DNA of 30,888 nt. It comes from Bacillota bacterium (GTDB lineage: Bacteria > Bacillota > Clostridia > Acetivibrionales > DSM-1351). Where the stretch lies: NCBI GenBank assembly GCA_023398105.1, contig JAEWST010000025.1, positions 1 through 30,888 of the forward strand, given 5' to 3'. Below, piece by piece: positions 1-7,376 of the stretch (positions are counted from its first letter, which is position 1; each line of letters starts with the position of its first letter). A program made the position numbers and the translations under genes. Under the pieces are notes generated by a model that saw nothing but the letters and a program-made list of their open reading frames with translations, searched no databases and was not told the origin of the DNA.

Positions 1-28
1 TGTGAAGGTAATGGATGAGGAGGTGTAG
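1..28 (+). CDS. prp: C-terminal tail of ribosomal-processing cysteine protease Prp (partial)
   Basis: Reading from base 2, the frame gives VKVMDEEV and then a TAG at 26-28, five bases before the rpmA start. Only the last eight residues are in the window, so the identity rests on gene order. In Firmicutes the Prp protease gene (ysxB) usually lies directly upstream of rpmA and its product cleaves the L27 leader. That leader is present here (see rpmA). The sequence alone would not identify the product. Confidence 0.45.
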
Positions 29-32
29 TCTC

Positions 33-314
33 ATGATAAAGGTTAATTTACAACTTTTTGCTCATAAAAAGGGTGTTGGTAGTTCTAGAAATGGTCGTGA
101 TAGTGCGGCTCAAAGGCTTGGCGTAAAAAGAGCTGATGGTCAGTTTGTACTAGCTGGAAACATTCTTGTTCGTCAAAGAGGTACAAAAGTTCATCCTGGC
201 GAGAACGTAGGTATTGGTAAGGATGATACCTTGTTTGCATTAAAGGATGGAAAGGTTAAGTTTGCAAGACTTGGCAGAGACAAGAAGCAGGTTAAGATTG
301 TAACTGCTGACTGA
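33..314 (+). CDS. rpmA: 50S ribosomal protein L27
   Basis: This gene encodes large-subunit protein L27, whose N terminus reaches the peptidyl-transferase centre. The 93-residue product starts MIKVNLQLFAHKKGVGSS, followed by the conserved L27 body with GNILVRQRGTKVHPG and FALKDGKVKF. The LQLF-AHKKG junction is the leader that Prp removes in Firmicutes, so the mature protein should begin at Ala10. I chose the ATG at 33 because AGGAGGTG lies at 18-25, eight bases upstream. An ATG at 15 in the same frame would put this Shine-Dalgarno inside the coding region. The stop codon overlaps the first base of a terminator hairpin. Confidence 0.97.
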   Translation: MIKVNLQLFAHKKGVGSSRNGRDSAAQRLGVKRADGQFVLAGNILVRQRGTKVHPGENVGIGKDDTLFALKDGKVKFARLGRDKKQVKIVTAD

Positions 315-350
315 GTCGTTTTGACAAAGTCAAAATGACTTTATTATCGC
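314..350 (+). terminator. Intrinsic terminator after rpmA
   Basis: AGTCGTTTTGAC at 314-325 pairs with GTCAAAATGACT at 329-340 (one G-T wobble) around an AAA loop. A T-rich tail, TTATTATC, follows. The stem begins within the rpmA stop codon. Confidence 0.7.
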
Positions 351-368
351 ATTAAACGCATAATAAGA

Positions 369-402
369 GGTAGAAAATGTGGTATGCATTTTCTACCTTT
401 TT
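369..402 (+). terminator. Second, stronger intrinsic terminator after rpmA
   Basis: GGTAGAAAATG (369-379) and CATTTTCTACC (387-397) form a perfect 11-bp stem with a 7-nt loop, followed by TTTTT. It is the clear end of the ribosomal-protein transcript. Confidence 0.92.
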
Positions 403-800
403 GATATTTATAGTTATCTCTGCGAACTTGAATTATCAAAAGAATTCAACCCCAAACTTGTTCAAAGCCTTTGGGATATATATCAATACGGTATTATACT
501 GTTTTTTAGAATATAGGAATTATATGTTTACGAGTGTTAAAAAGTCTTTGGTAAATCCGAGCCTGAATGTCTACACTTGAAAACTCCAAATAAATAAATT
601 TCTATATTCGGAGATAGGTTTAGATGGGGTGCGGAGTAAATGCGAACAATTTCGTCAAAAGATGGAGTAGTCCCCCTAGCGAAAATGATGATTCGTATCG
701 CTATAATGATATAATATGATAAAAGTTGAGCGAAGCGAATTTTCTTATTGGATATGATTAAGATAACAGATACTTATCCGAATTGGAAATGGAGAGAAAA
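403..800 (+). other. Non-coding gap and leader before obgE
   Basis: I see no convincing gene here. The stretch 620-750 is richer in G+C than its flanks and holds several short inverted repeats: GGGG near 625 with CCCC near 672, CGAA/TTCG near 642-652, and TAGCGA near 677 with TCGCTA about 15 nt later. A TATAAT-like run lies at about 700-715, but I could not pair it with a good -35. It may be a structured obgE leader. No known riboswitch was recognised. Confidence 0.4.
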
Positions 801-2078
801 ATGTTTAAGGACAGTGCAAAAATTAATGTTAAGGCTGGAAATGGCGGAAATGGATGTGTTTCATTTCATCGTGAAAAATATGTGGCAGCAGGTGGACCAG
901 ACGGCGGTGATGGCGGAAAAGGTGGAGACGTTATATTTGAAGTTGATGAAGGCATAAATACATTAATAGATTTTAAGTATAAGAAGAATTTTAAGGCTCA
1001 AGCAGGAGAAGATGGAGGTACTTCCAATTGTTCGGGAAAAAACGGTGGAGATTTAATTATTAAGGTTCCGATGGGAACGATAATAAAGGATGAAATCACT
1101 GGAGTGGTACTTGTTGATATGATAAAACAAGGTCAAAGATGCGTTATTGCAAAAGGGGGAAAAGGCGGTAAGGGAAATCAGCATTTTGCTACACCGACTA
1201 GACAGATTCCAAATTTTGCAAAAAGCGGTGATGTCGGTGAAGAGCATTCTTTGCTTCTTGAAATGAAAGTAATAGCAGATGTGGGTCTTATTGGTTTCCC
1301 CAATGTAGGAAAATCAACTATATTATCTATGGTTTCTGCTGCAAAACCTAAAATAGCTAATTATCATTTTACAACATTAGTACCTAATCTTGGAGTAGTT
1401 AAGATTGATCAAGGAAAAAGCTTTGTAATAGCTGATATTCCAGGATTGATTGAAGGTGCTAGTGAGGGAGTTGGTCTTGGACATGAATTTCTAAAGCATG
1501 TAGAGAGAACAAAACTTCTTGTACATGTTGTTGATGTCTCTGAAATTGAAGGCCGCAATGCTATTGAGGATTTTGAAACCATTAATAATGAATTGTTAAG
1601 ATATAACCAATTACTAGCTTCTAGACCTCAGATAGTTGTTGCAAACAAAATGGATATTCCTGGAACAGACGAAAGATATACAGCCTTTAAAGCTGAACTT
1701 GAGAATAGAGGCTACAAAGTATTCGGCATTTCTGCAGCTACTAACAAAGGTTTAAAGGAATTAATGTACTATGTATCAAATACTCTTAGCACCTTGCCTG
1801 ATACTATTTTAATAGATGAAAACAAAGATGAAGAGGTTGTATATACTGCAAAGGACGAAAAGCCTTTTGAAATTCACATTGAAGACGGTGTATATGTTGT
1901 TGAAGGCAATTGGCTTAGAAAAGTTTTGGGTTCAACGAATATAACTAATTTTGAATCCCTGCAGTATTTCCAAAGAGCTTTGAAGAAAAAGGGAGTTATA
2001 TCAGCACTTGAACAAATGGGAATAAAAGAAGGGGATACTGTTAGAATCTATGATACAGAGTTTGATTATTCAAAATAA
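801..2078 (+). CDS. obgE: GTPase Obg/CgtA
   Basis: Obg is an essential GTPase that acts in late 50S assembly and in stress signalling. The 425-residue product has the three family parts. The first is the glycine-rich Obg fold (about 1-158, with GGPDGGDGGKGGDV). The second is a G domain with P-loop GFPNVGKST near residue 165, switch I TTLVPNLG, G3 DIPGLIEGAS, G4 NKMD and G5 SAAT. The third is a C-terminal OCT domain. I chose the ATG at 801 because MFKDSAKINVKAG is the usual family start and GGAG lies at 791-794. A TTG eighteen bases upstream has no such site. Confidence 0.97.
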   Translation: MFKDSAKINVKAGNGGNGCVSFHREKYVAAGGPDGGDGGKGGDVIFEVDEGINTLIDFKYKKNFKAQAGEDGGTSNCSGKNGGDLIIKVPMGTIIKDEITGVVLVDMIKQGQRCVIAKGGKGGKGNQHFATPTRQIPNFAKSGDVGEEHSLLLEMKVIADVGLIGFPNVGKSTILSMVSAAKPKIANYHFTTLVPNLGVVKIDQGKSFVIADIPGLIEGASEGVGLGHEFLKHVERTKLLVHVVDVSEIEGRNAIEDFETINNELLRYNQLLASRPQIVVANKMDIPGTDERYTAFKAELENRGYKVFGISAATNKGLKELMYYVSNTLSTLPDTILIDENKDEEVVYTAKDEKPFEIHIEDGVYVVEGNWLRKVLGSTNITNFESLQYFQRALKKKGVISALEQMGIKEGDTVRIYDTEFDYSK

Positions 2079-2242
2079 TTGACGAAATTATTGTTATTAC
2101 AAAATTAAAGTGCTTATGTCAAATGCAATACGAATATTTTGACAATAGTAATGTTCTAAATTTGTAAATACTTTTTTCTAATTGTGAACTATTATACTAA
2201 GAAAGAATATTGAGAGTAAATGAAATATATAGGAGGAAATAT

Positions 2243-2536
2243 ATGCTTACAGGAAAGCAGAGAAGCTATTTGAGATCACTAGCAAATAACATACAGCCTA
2301 TTTTCCAAGTTGGTAAGGGCGGAATAAATGATAACATGGTAAAACAGTTTTCTGATGCGTTAGAAGCTAGAGAATTAATCAAGGTAACAGTCCTAAAAAA
2401 TGCTGAGTGCGACACCAAAATAGTATGTGAAGAAATTGCAGAGCAGACACAGTCTTATGTTGTCCAAGTAATAGGAAGTAAATTTGTATTGTATAAACAG
2501 TCTGAAAAGAATTCAGTTATAGAGCTACCTAGGTAG
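2243..2536 (+). CDS. yhbY: YhbY-type CRM-domain RNA-binding protein
   Basis: The 97-residue product, starting MLTGKQRSYLRSLANNIQ, is a single CRM (YhbY) domain. It contains the diagnostic VGKGGINDNMV, which resembles the GxxG loop of KH folds. YhbY associates with pre-50S particles, and the gene commonly follows obgE, as here. AGGAGG at 2231-2236 supports the ATG at 2243 rather than the in-frame TTG at 2210. A hairpin with a T-run overlaps its stop codon. Confidence 0.93.
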   Translation: MLTGKQRSYLRSLANNIQPIFQVGKGGINDNMVKQFSDALEARELIKVTVLKNAECDTKIVCEEIAEQTQSYVVQVIGSKFVLYKQSEKNSVIELPR

Positions 2537-2551
2537 TTCTTTTTCTTTTTT
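2522..2551 (+). terminator. Intrinsic terminator after yhbY
   Basis: GAGCTAC (2522-2528) and GTAGTTC (2533-2539) pair with one G-T wobble across a CTAG loop, followed by TTTTTCTTTTTT. The hairpin overlaps the yhbY stop codon. Confidence 0.75.
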
Positions 2552-2563
2552 ACAAAACAATTA

Positions 2564-2581
2564 ATGCAATTATTTTTAACC
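2564..2581 (+). repeat. Dispersed intergenic repeat module R3, copy a
   Basis: ATGCAATTATTTTTAACC matches the 18 bases at 27157-27174 with one difference. The flanking ACAA and TTA are shared too, with a small gap. At 27157 this block lies directly downstream of modules R1 and R2. Confidence 0.5.
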
Positions 2582-2716
2582 TAAGTTTTAATTAATTATT
2601 CTACACACCTACAATTTTTCAAATGAAAAAGTTTAGTTATATATTTTATGCATAAAAATATGATGATAAGAATATATATAGTGGTATTTTATTTTGAAGC
2701 ATGGTGGGAGGAGAGT

Positions 2717-2992
2717 ATGAGAGATAAATTTAGTTATGCAAATATTGAGTATGAATATATACAAGCATCAGACATAAAGAAAATAAGTAATAAAACTCTT
2801 ATAGATAAAGTTCAAAGCACCTATAAGTTTTTAAAGTTTTGTGAAAACTATCTGAATAGCATAAAAGAAGATTATGGCAAGAAAAAAATTGCAAGCTTAA
2901 GGCTTGCATTTGTTAAGCATCAACTTAGTCTTTTAATAAGGGAATGTAGGGCAAGACAAATCAACCATAACCTTAGCAATTTTGAACAATAG
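2717..2992 (+). CDS. Small helical protein of unknown function
   Basis: The 91-residue product starts MRDKFSYANIEYEYI. I do not recognise the family. It is basic and looks mostly alpha-helical (repeated LIDKVQSTYKFLKFCENYLNSI-type heptads), with no signal peptide or membrane segment and one Cys in each half. The ATG at 2717 is supported by GGGAGGAG at 2706-2713. A longer frame beginning at 2648 has no ribosome binding site, and its first 23 residues look like translated intergenic sequence. The gene stands alone after the yhbY terminator and converges on the minus-strand DUF4364 gene. No clear terminator separates the two. Confidence 0.65.
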   Translation: MRDKFSYANIEYEYIQASDIKKISNKTLIDKVQSTYKFLKFCENYLNSIKEDYGKKKIASLRLAFVKHQLSLLIRECRARQINHNLSNFEQ

Positions 2993-3050
2993 ATTATGGC
3001 TGTTGCTTTAATTCAGAATGAAATTATTCTAATTAAGTTATGTTTACTAT

Positions 3051-3587
3051 TTAGAATTTTTCATCTGTTATATCAGATAATATCTTTTTGTATAATTTTT
3101 CATTATTTTGAGTCCAGTTATTACAAATCTTTATGGCATCATTTTTACTGCCTACAGTTAATTTTAAGTCAATATAAGTGAAATTGCCTTCAAGTATCTT
3201 TAGACTGATAAGATATTGATTTTCATTTATTGCCTCAAAATCTGAAATTATACTACTTTCTTGCTTCATACGTTTTTTATTATTTGTAAGGGCTTCATCA
3301 ATTCTTGACTTTGTACCGGCAGCAATGATTGAAACAAAGTAATCTAAGCTCTGCTTACCAGCTGGAGATATTCGATATGAAAGTTTGTCATCACTATCTG
3401 TTTTTTCTAATAATTTTCCTTCGCATAGTTCATCAAGATATTGCTGCAGGAATATATAGTTCATAAGCTTATTTTCCAGTACGATCTTAGTTAGAAGCAA
3501 GTTAGAAACAGGAGCCTCTAAACTATTAATGATATACAATAATATTATCTTGTTTTCAGCAAGTTCTCTACTTTCTATAGGATTCAT
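3051..3587 (-). CDS. DUF4364 family winged-helix protein
   Basis: The 178-residue product (MNPIESRELAENKIILLYII) matches the clostridial DUF4364 family as I know it. It has an N-terminal winged helix-turn-helix (about 1-75, ending in LSYRISPAGKQSLDYF, like the PadR/MarR wing) and a C-terminal alpha/beta domain with charged strands. Its function is unknown. The fold suggests a DNA-binding regulator, but that is inference. AGGGAGG lies four bases upstream of the ATG on the minus strand. A hairpin with a T-run on the same strand lies about 85 bases upstream of the start. Confidence 0.8.
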   Translation of the reverse strand: MNPIESRELAENKIILLYIINSLEAPVSNLLLTKIVLENKLMNYIFLQQYLDELCEGKLLEKTDSDDKLSYRISPAGKQSLDYFVSIIAAGTKSRIDEALTNNKKRMKQESSIISDFEAINENQYLISLKILEGNFTYIDLKLTVGSKNDAIKICNNWTQNNEKLYKKILSDITDEKF

Positions 3588-3661
3588 AAAACCTCCCTGA
3601 TATCTTTTGTAAAATAAAAATAAGTCTTATTTTGTGCTATAATATTATAATTATATCATAA

Positions 3662-3697
3662 TAAAAAAAATATTTCCATATTGCCTGAATATGGAAA
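3662..3697 (-). terminator. Terminator-like hairpin in the DUF4364 leader
   Basis: TTTCCATATT (3673-3682) and AATATGGAAA (3688-3697) form a perfect 10-bp stem with a 5-nt loop. On the minus strand a TATTTTTTTT run follows. It lies in a divergent intergenic gap where no minus-strand gene is known upstream, so an attenuator or a block on antisense transcription are the options. Confidence 0.55.
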
Positions 3698-3729
3698 ATG
3701 ATACTATTAAAATGGAGGTTAGCTTGAAC

Positions 3730-3803
3730 AGCTCGAAAATAAAGTTTGTACGAACATGGTACTTTTTCGAGCTACAAAAACCTGCAAGCAGCTTTTTGTA
3801 GCT
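3730..3803 (+). repeat. Dispersed double-hairpin repeat R2, copy A
   Basis: Hairpin 1 is AGCTCGAAAA (3730-3739) with TTTTCGAGCT (3764-3773). Hairpin 2 is AGCTACAAAAA (3770-3780) with TTTTTGTAGCT (3793-3803), enclosing CTG-CAAG-CAG. The AGCT at 3770-3773 is shared, so the two stems compete at that end. Homologous copies lie at 18811 and 27079. The copy sits between two near-identical segments at the 5' end of the next gene. Confidence 0.7.
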
Positions 3804-3869
3804 ATAAGCAATCAAGCAATGAATATACACTTTTTAAATATTTTTTTTGTCACTGGAGGTACCAGCGAA

Positions 3870-4580
3870 ATGGAGGATAGCTTGGACATGAACGCTAGAT
3901 TTAACAATGAACTTGAAGCATTTATATTAGGACTTGGTGCAACATTTGTTGGAACTTCAAATGTTGTGAATTGCCTGCCAGATGAATTGAAAAAGTATCA
4001 GTATGCAATAAGCTTCGGAATAAGATTATCTGATGCAATAATTGATGAAATAGAGGATAAGCCTACTTTTACTTACTTTAATCATTATCGTTCTGTGAAT
4101 ACTATGATAGACCAGCTTTCATTGAGGATTGTGCTTGCATTAAATCAAAAGGGATATGATGCCTACTCAATAGCTGCATCACAAAGCATACCCGCTTCAA
4201 AAGTTTCCTACAGTGGAATATTTCCCCATAAAACAGGAGCTGTTTTAGCAGGGCTTGGATGGATTGGGAAGAATGGGCTTTTTATTCATAAGGAATATGG
4301 CCCAAGAGTCAGGCTTGGTACAGTGTTAACAAATTTAGAGGTTGCTTGTAATAATACAATAATGGAGAGCCAATGTGGTGTTTGCAATAGATGCGTAAAT
4401 TCATGTCCGGCACTTGCATTGACAGGGAAGGAGTGGACAGTTGGTACAGAGCGTAGTCATATAATTGATGCAAAAGCCTGTTCAGAGTATATGAACCAAA
4501 AGTTTAAGCATATCGGAAGAGGTTCTGTATGTGGAGTTTGCATCAAGGTTTGTCCGTATAAATATGCTACTTCCCGTTGA
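3870..4580 (+). CDS. QueG-like protein with a double [4Fe-4S] cluster domain
   Basis: The product is related to epoxyqueuosine reductase QueG and has about 236 residues. Its C terminus carries two ferredoxin-type cluster motifs, CGVCNRCVNSCPALALTG and CGVCIKVCP. The GIFPHKTGAVLAGLGWIGKNGL segment is typical of the family. It lacks QueG's C-terminal HEAT-type extension. Where QueG has the catalytic DYH, this protein reads FNHYRSVN, so the Asp seems replaced by Asn. A true QueH is encoded at 24391, so a different role is likely. The start is uncertain: ATG 3870 (GGAGG 10 bases upstream), TTG 3882 (GGAGG 5 bases upstream) or ATG 3888 are all possible. Residues encoded from 3756 lie inside repeat sequence. 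Confidence 0.78.
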   Translation: MEDSLDMNARFNNELEAFILGLGATFVGTSNVVNCLPDELKKYQYAISFGIRLSDAIIDEIEDKPTFTYFNHYRSVNTMIDQLSLRIVLALNQKGYDAYSIAASQSIPASKVSYSGIFPHKTGAVLAGLGWIGKNGLFIHKEYGPRVRLGTVLTNLEVACNNTIMESQCGVCNRCVNSCPALALTGKEWTVGTERSHIIDAKACSEYMNQKFKHIGRGSVCGVCIKVCPYKYATSR

Positions 4581-4643
4581 GCATATACAATTTTATGCTT
4601 GGGAAGTTGAGCTCTTTAGTTGTGATTTCATTTTTAAAACAAT

Positions 4644-4668
4644 ATTGCTTGCCCTTTCAACAAGCAAT
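4644..4668. terminator. Hairpin after the QueG-like gene
   Basis: ATTGCTTG (4644-4651) and CAAGCAAT (4661-4668) pair perfectly around a 9-nt loop. Neither side has a long T-run (AAAATAAG on plus, ATTGTTTTAAAAA on minus), so it is a weak terminator candidate in a convergent gap. Confidence 0.45.
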
Positions 4669-4670
4669 AA

Positions 4671-4711
4671 AATAAGAGCACCTCGCATTTTTAACTTTTT
4701 GCGACGTGCTC
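4671..4711 (-). terminator. Intrinsic terminator of glgA
   Basis: GAGCAC (4676-4681) pairs with GTGCTC (4706-4711), with an inner CGCA/TGCG step. On the minus strand the stem is followed by TTATTTTATTG. It lies just downstream of the glgA stop. Confidence 0.65.
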
Positions 4712-4728
4712 CTAAATTTGACAGACTA

Positions 4729-6180
4729 TTATTTTTTTAACAATGTTTTGCGGTACATATCCAAGTATGTTTGTGCCGATTTATGCCAACTGAAGTCGGC
4801 TCTCATGCCTCTTTGAATCAGCAAATTCCAAACATCTTTTCTGTTATTATAGAAATCTACAGCTCGCTTGATTGTATTGAGCATATCATGTGCATTGTAG
4901 CTTGCAAAGGTAAAACCATTTCCCTCACCGGTTTTTTCATTGTAAGACAAAACGGTATCATTTAAGCCGCCAGTCTCACGAACTATTGGAACACAACCAT
5001 ATCTGAAACTGAATATCTGACCTAGACCACAGGGTTCAAATAGTGAGGGCATTAAAAACATGTCAGAACCTGCATAAATTCTCTGAGCTAAAGTATCACT
5101 AAAGGTTATGTTGGCAGAAACTTTTTCCTTATGCCAATATGCAGCATTTTCAAAAAACCATTTATAATGCTCCTCGCCTTTTCCTAACACAATTAATTGA
5201 ATGTCCATTTGCAAAATTTCTTCAAGTACACACTCAATAAGATCAAAGCCCTTTTGAGCAGTTAGTCTCGATATGATACCAATAATAGGCACATCAGGTC
5301 TCATAGGTAAGCCAAGTTCTTCTTGTAGCTGACGTCTGTTTTCATATTTATTTGATAAATTATCAGCAGAATAGTTTGCATAAAGTCTTTTATCAGTTTC
5401 AGGATTATTTTTTTCGTAGTCTATCCCATTTAAAATGCCATATAAATCATTTGAACGATGTATTAAAAGAGAATTCAAATTTTCACCATAAAAGCTATCT
5501 TTGATTTCCTGTGCGTAGCTTGGGCTAACTGTGCTAATTGAATCAGAATAAACTAGACCCGCCTTCATGTAGTTAACTTGGTTATAAAACTCAATTCCGT
5601 AAGGAGTGAAGTATTCCCAACCTATTCCTAGCAAGTTTGGAATTACCTCGTTGGGGAATACGCCTTGATACTTTAAATTGTGAATTGTAAATACTGTTTT
5701 GATGTTGCTATAAAAGGGGATATAACGGTAGTTTGCTTTTAATAGTAGGCTTACAACTCCTGTCTGCCAGTCATTACAGTGAATAATATCAGGTTTAAAA
5801 CCTATTAGAGGCAGTACTTCAAGAATAGCTTTGCTAAAAAATGTGAATTGCTCTGCTTGGTCAAAATCCCCATATAACTCAGACCTGTTAAAATAGTATT
5901 CATTGTCTAAAAAATAGTAAGTAATATCATCATGAATAAGCTTATAAACACCACAATACTGATGTCGCCATGAAAGATTAATATATATATATCCTAAATA
6001 TTCCATTGACTCCTTAAAGTGTTTAGCAATACAGCCATAATTGGGCATTAATACCCTTATGTCAGTGCCTAGCTTAGAAATTGCTTTTGGCAGTGAACCA
6101 GCTACATCTCCAAGACCTCCTGTTTTTGCAAAAGGAAATACTTCGGAAGAAGCAAACAAAACATTTATAGTATTATTCAA
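4729..6180 (-). CDS. glgA: Glycogen synthase (ADP-glucose, GT5 family)
   Basis: GlgA transfers glucose from ADP-glucose to the growing alpha-1,4-glucan. The product is 483 residues, normal for bacterial GlgA. It begins with the GT5 fold and the ADP-glucose-binding KTGGLGDVAGSLPKA near residues 19-33. It also has HNLKYQGVFP, a GIISRLTAQKGFDL segment opening the second Rossmann domain, and the catalytic-site FEPCGLGQIF near residue 380. The start is a TTG at 6180, supported by AGGAGG seven bases upstream (6188-6193 on plus). No other glycogen gene is in the window. The leader carries a perfect 10-bp hairpin at 6216-6243. Confidence 0.96.
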   Translation of the reverse strand: MNNTINVLFASSEVFPFAKTGGLGDVAGSLPKAISKLGTDIRVLMPNYGCIAKHFKESMEYLGYIYINLSWRHQYCGVYKLIHDDITYYFLDNEYYFNRSELYGDFDQAEQFTFFSKAILEVLPLIGFKPDIIHCNDWQTGVVSLLLKANYRYIPFYSNIKTVFTIHNLKYQGVFPNEVIPNLLGIGWEYFTPYGIEFYNQVNYMKAGLVYSDSISTVSPSYAQEIKDSFYGENLNSLLIHRSNDLYGILNGIDYEKNNPETDKRLYANYSADNLSNKYENRRQLQEELGLPMRPDVPIIGIISRLTAQKGFDLIECVLEEILQMDIQLIVLGKGEEHYKWFFENAAYWHKEKVSANITFSDTLAQRIYAGSDMFLMPSLFEPCGLGQIFSFRYGCVPIVRETGGLNDTVLSYNEKTGEGNGFTFASYNAHDMLNTIKRAVDFYNNRKDVWNLLIQRGMRADFSWHKSAQTYLDMYRKTLLKK

Positions 6181-6215
6181 TTGATTACCTCCTAAATATT
6201 GATTTATATATTATT

Positions 6216-6243
6216 GTTTTGTGCTTTACATCTAGCACAAAAC
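6216..6243 (-). promoter_or_regulatory. Perfect leader hairpin or operator upstream of glgA
   Basis: GTTTTGTGCT (6216-6225) and AGCACAAAAC (6234-6243) are exact inverted repeats with an 8-nt spacer, 36 bases upstream of the glgA start codon. No T-run follows in the glgA direction, so an operator or an mRNA structure is more likely than a terminator. Confidence 0.5.
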
Positions 6244-6637
6244 TAAAATTAATAAGAGTATGTATTAAAACCCATTGCTAACAGCTGAAAGACTATAGTT
6301 AAATTATAACCAAATTCTATTATAACAATTAAGAATTATAAAAAAAGGTATTGCTAATCAAACTAATAGTTATAGTTTAACAGAATATGTATAATCACAC
6401 AATACAGTTGTAACAAGCACAATTTTGTTTATATTAGTGTCAAAAGACTATTAATAATATAATAAATTGATAATTTTAATATATTTTGAAATAAGTTTCT
6501 AAATATATATCAATTTTATAATAAAAGACGTATAATAATAGTATATGTCTTTAGTAAATATTGTAAATAAATTCGTAAATCAATTACTTTCAGCTGATAG
6601 TTATTGATTTGGGACTAATTTTGAGGAGGTTGTAAAA
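6244..6637. other. AT-rich divergent intergenic region
   Basis: No gene is visible. The region must hold promoters for glgA (minus) and the ytxH-like gene (plus). A weak plus-strand candidate is TTGTAA (6408) with TATATT (6430) at 16-bp spacing. Several TATAAT-like runs occur, but I cannot single out a minus-strand promoter. Confidence 0.35.
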
Positions 6638-6943
6638 ATGAACTTTAAAAATTTATTGAAGAAGAAATCATCAAAAAAAGAAACTGCTAAAAATGTTGCA
6701 ATAGGTGCTGGAATTGGTACTGCAGTTGGTGTTGCAGCTGGCGTATTATTAGCTCCTAAGTCAGGTAAGGAAACAAGAGAAGATATATCAAATACAACTA
6801 AAAAGACTCTTGAAAATGTAAAAGAGGGACTAAATGTTGCAAAAGAAAAGATTGAAGAACTAGTGAAAAAAGAAGGCTGTTGTTGTAATGATGCAGCTGT
6901 ATCAGAAGAAAACGTAGCTGAAAAAGCTGAAGATGCTAACTAA
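6638..6943 (+). CDS. YtxH domain-containing protein
   Basis: The 101-residue product has a basic N terminus and a Gly/Ala-rich membrane-type helix (about 20-42, IGAGIGTAVGVAAGVLLAP). It then has the YtxH hallmark APKSGKETRE and an amphipathic coiled-coil-like tail. GCCCN at about 81-85 is an unusual Cys cluster. YtxH proteins are small envelope-associated proteins linked to general stress in Bacillus. Their biochemical role is not known. GAGGAGG precedes the ATG. The next gene encodes a YtxG/DUF948-like protein, the usual partner. Confidence 0.85.
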   Translation: MNFKNLLKKKSSKKETAKNVAIGAGIGTAVGVAAGVLLAPKSGKETREDISNTTKKTLENVKEGLNVAKEKIEELVKKEGCCCNDAAVSEENVAEKAEDAN

Positions 6944-7004
6944 AAAGCTTACAGAGTATTTATAACTAAAGAATGTTAGCTCTATATACGAAAGGAAGTT
7001 GCTT

Positions 7005-7376
7005 ATGAGAGTTATAGTAGACCTTAGTGCAGTTGCTTGGTTTATATTATTCTGTATAGCTGTTACAGTAGGTGTTTTTTTGATTATACTCCTAAGAAAT
7101 TGCCTAAAGGTCGTAGATAAGGTAAATAATATAATAGAAAACAACTCTGAAAGCATTACAAATACTATTTCAGCATTGCCTGAAACGCTTAAAAGTGTTG
7201 ATAATCTTGCTGTCAGTGCAAAAGGTACAATAGATAAAGCTAATTCAATTGTATCTTCAGTTGAGGATAATGTTACAGACTCTTTTTCATTTAATGCAGA
7301 AAATGTTCTTAACATAATTAACATTGCAAGTTCAGTAATTAAATCAATAATAAGTTTTTTTTCTTCATCAAAGTAA
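7005..7376 (+). CDS. YtxG/DUF948-like membrane-anchored coiled-coil protein
   Basis: The 123-residue product has one N-terminal membrane helix (about 8-30, VAWFILFCIAVTVGVFLIILL). A soluble region of Val/Ile/Asn-rich heptads follows (KVVDKVNNIIENNSESI, ETLKSVDNLAVSAKGTID), as in DUF948 proteins. It follows the ytxH-like gene by 61 bases, and the pair matches ytxGH of Bacillus in content, although the order is reversed. The ATG at 7005 has GGAAG seven bases upstream. A TTG two codons earlier is too close to that site. The pair ends at a strong terminator. Confidence 0.7.
   Translation: MRVIVDLSAVAWFILFCIAVTVGVFLIILLRNCLKVVDKVNNIIENNSESITNTISALPETLKSVDNLAVSAKGTIDKANSIVSSVEDNVTDSFSFNAENVLNIINIASSVIKSIISFFSSSK

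Noticed and set aside
377..580. 67-codon frame after rpmA
   Set aside because: It begins inside the strong terminator stem at 369-397, lacks a ribosome binding site, and its composition looks like translated intergenic sequence.
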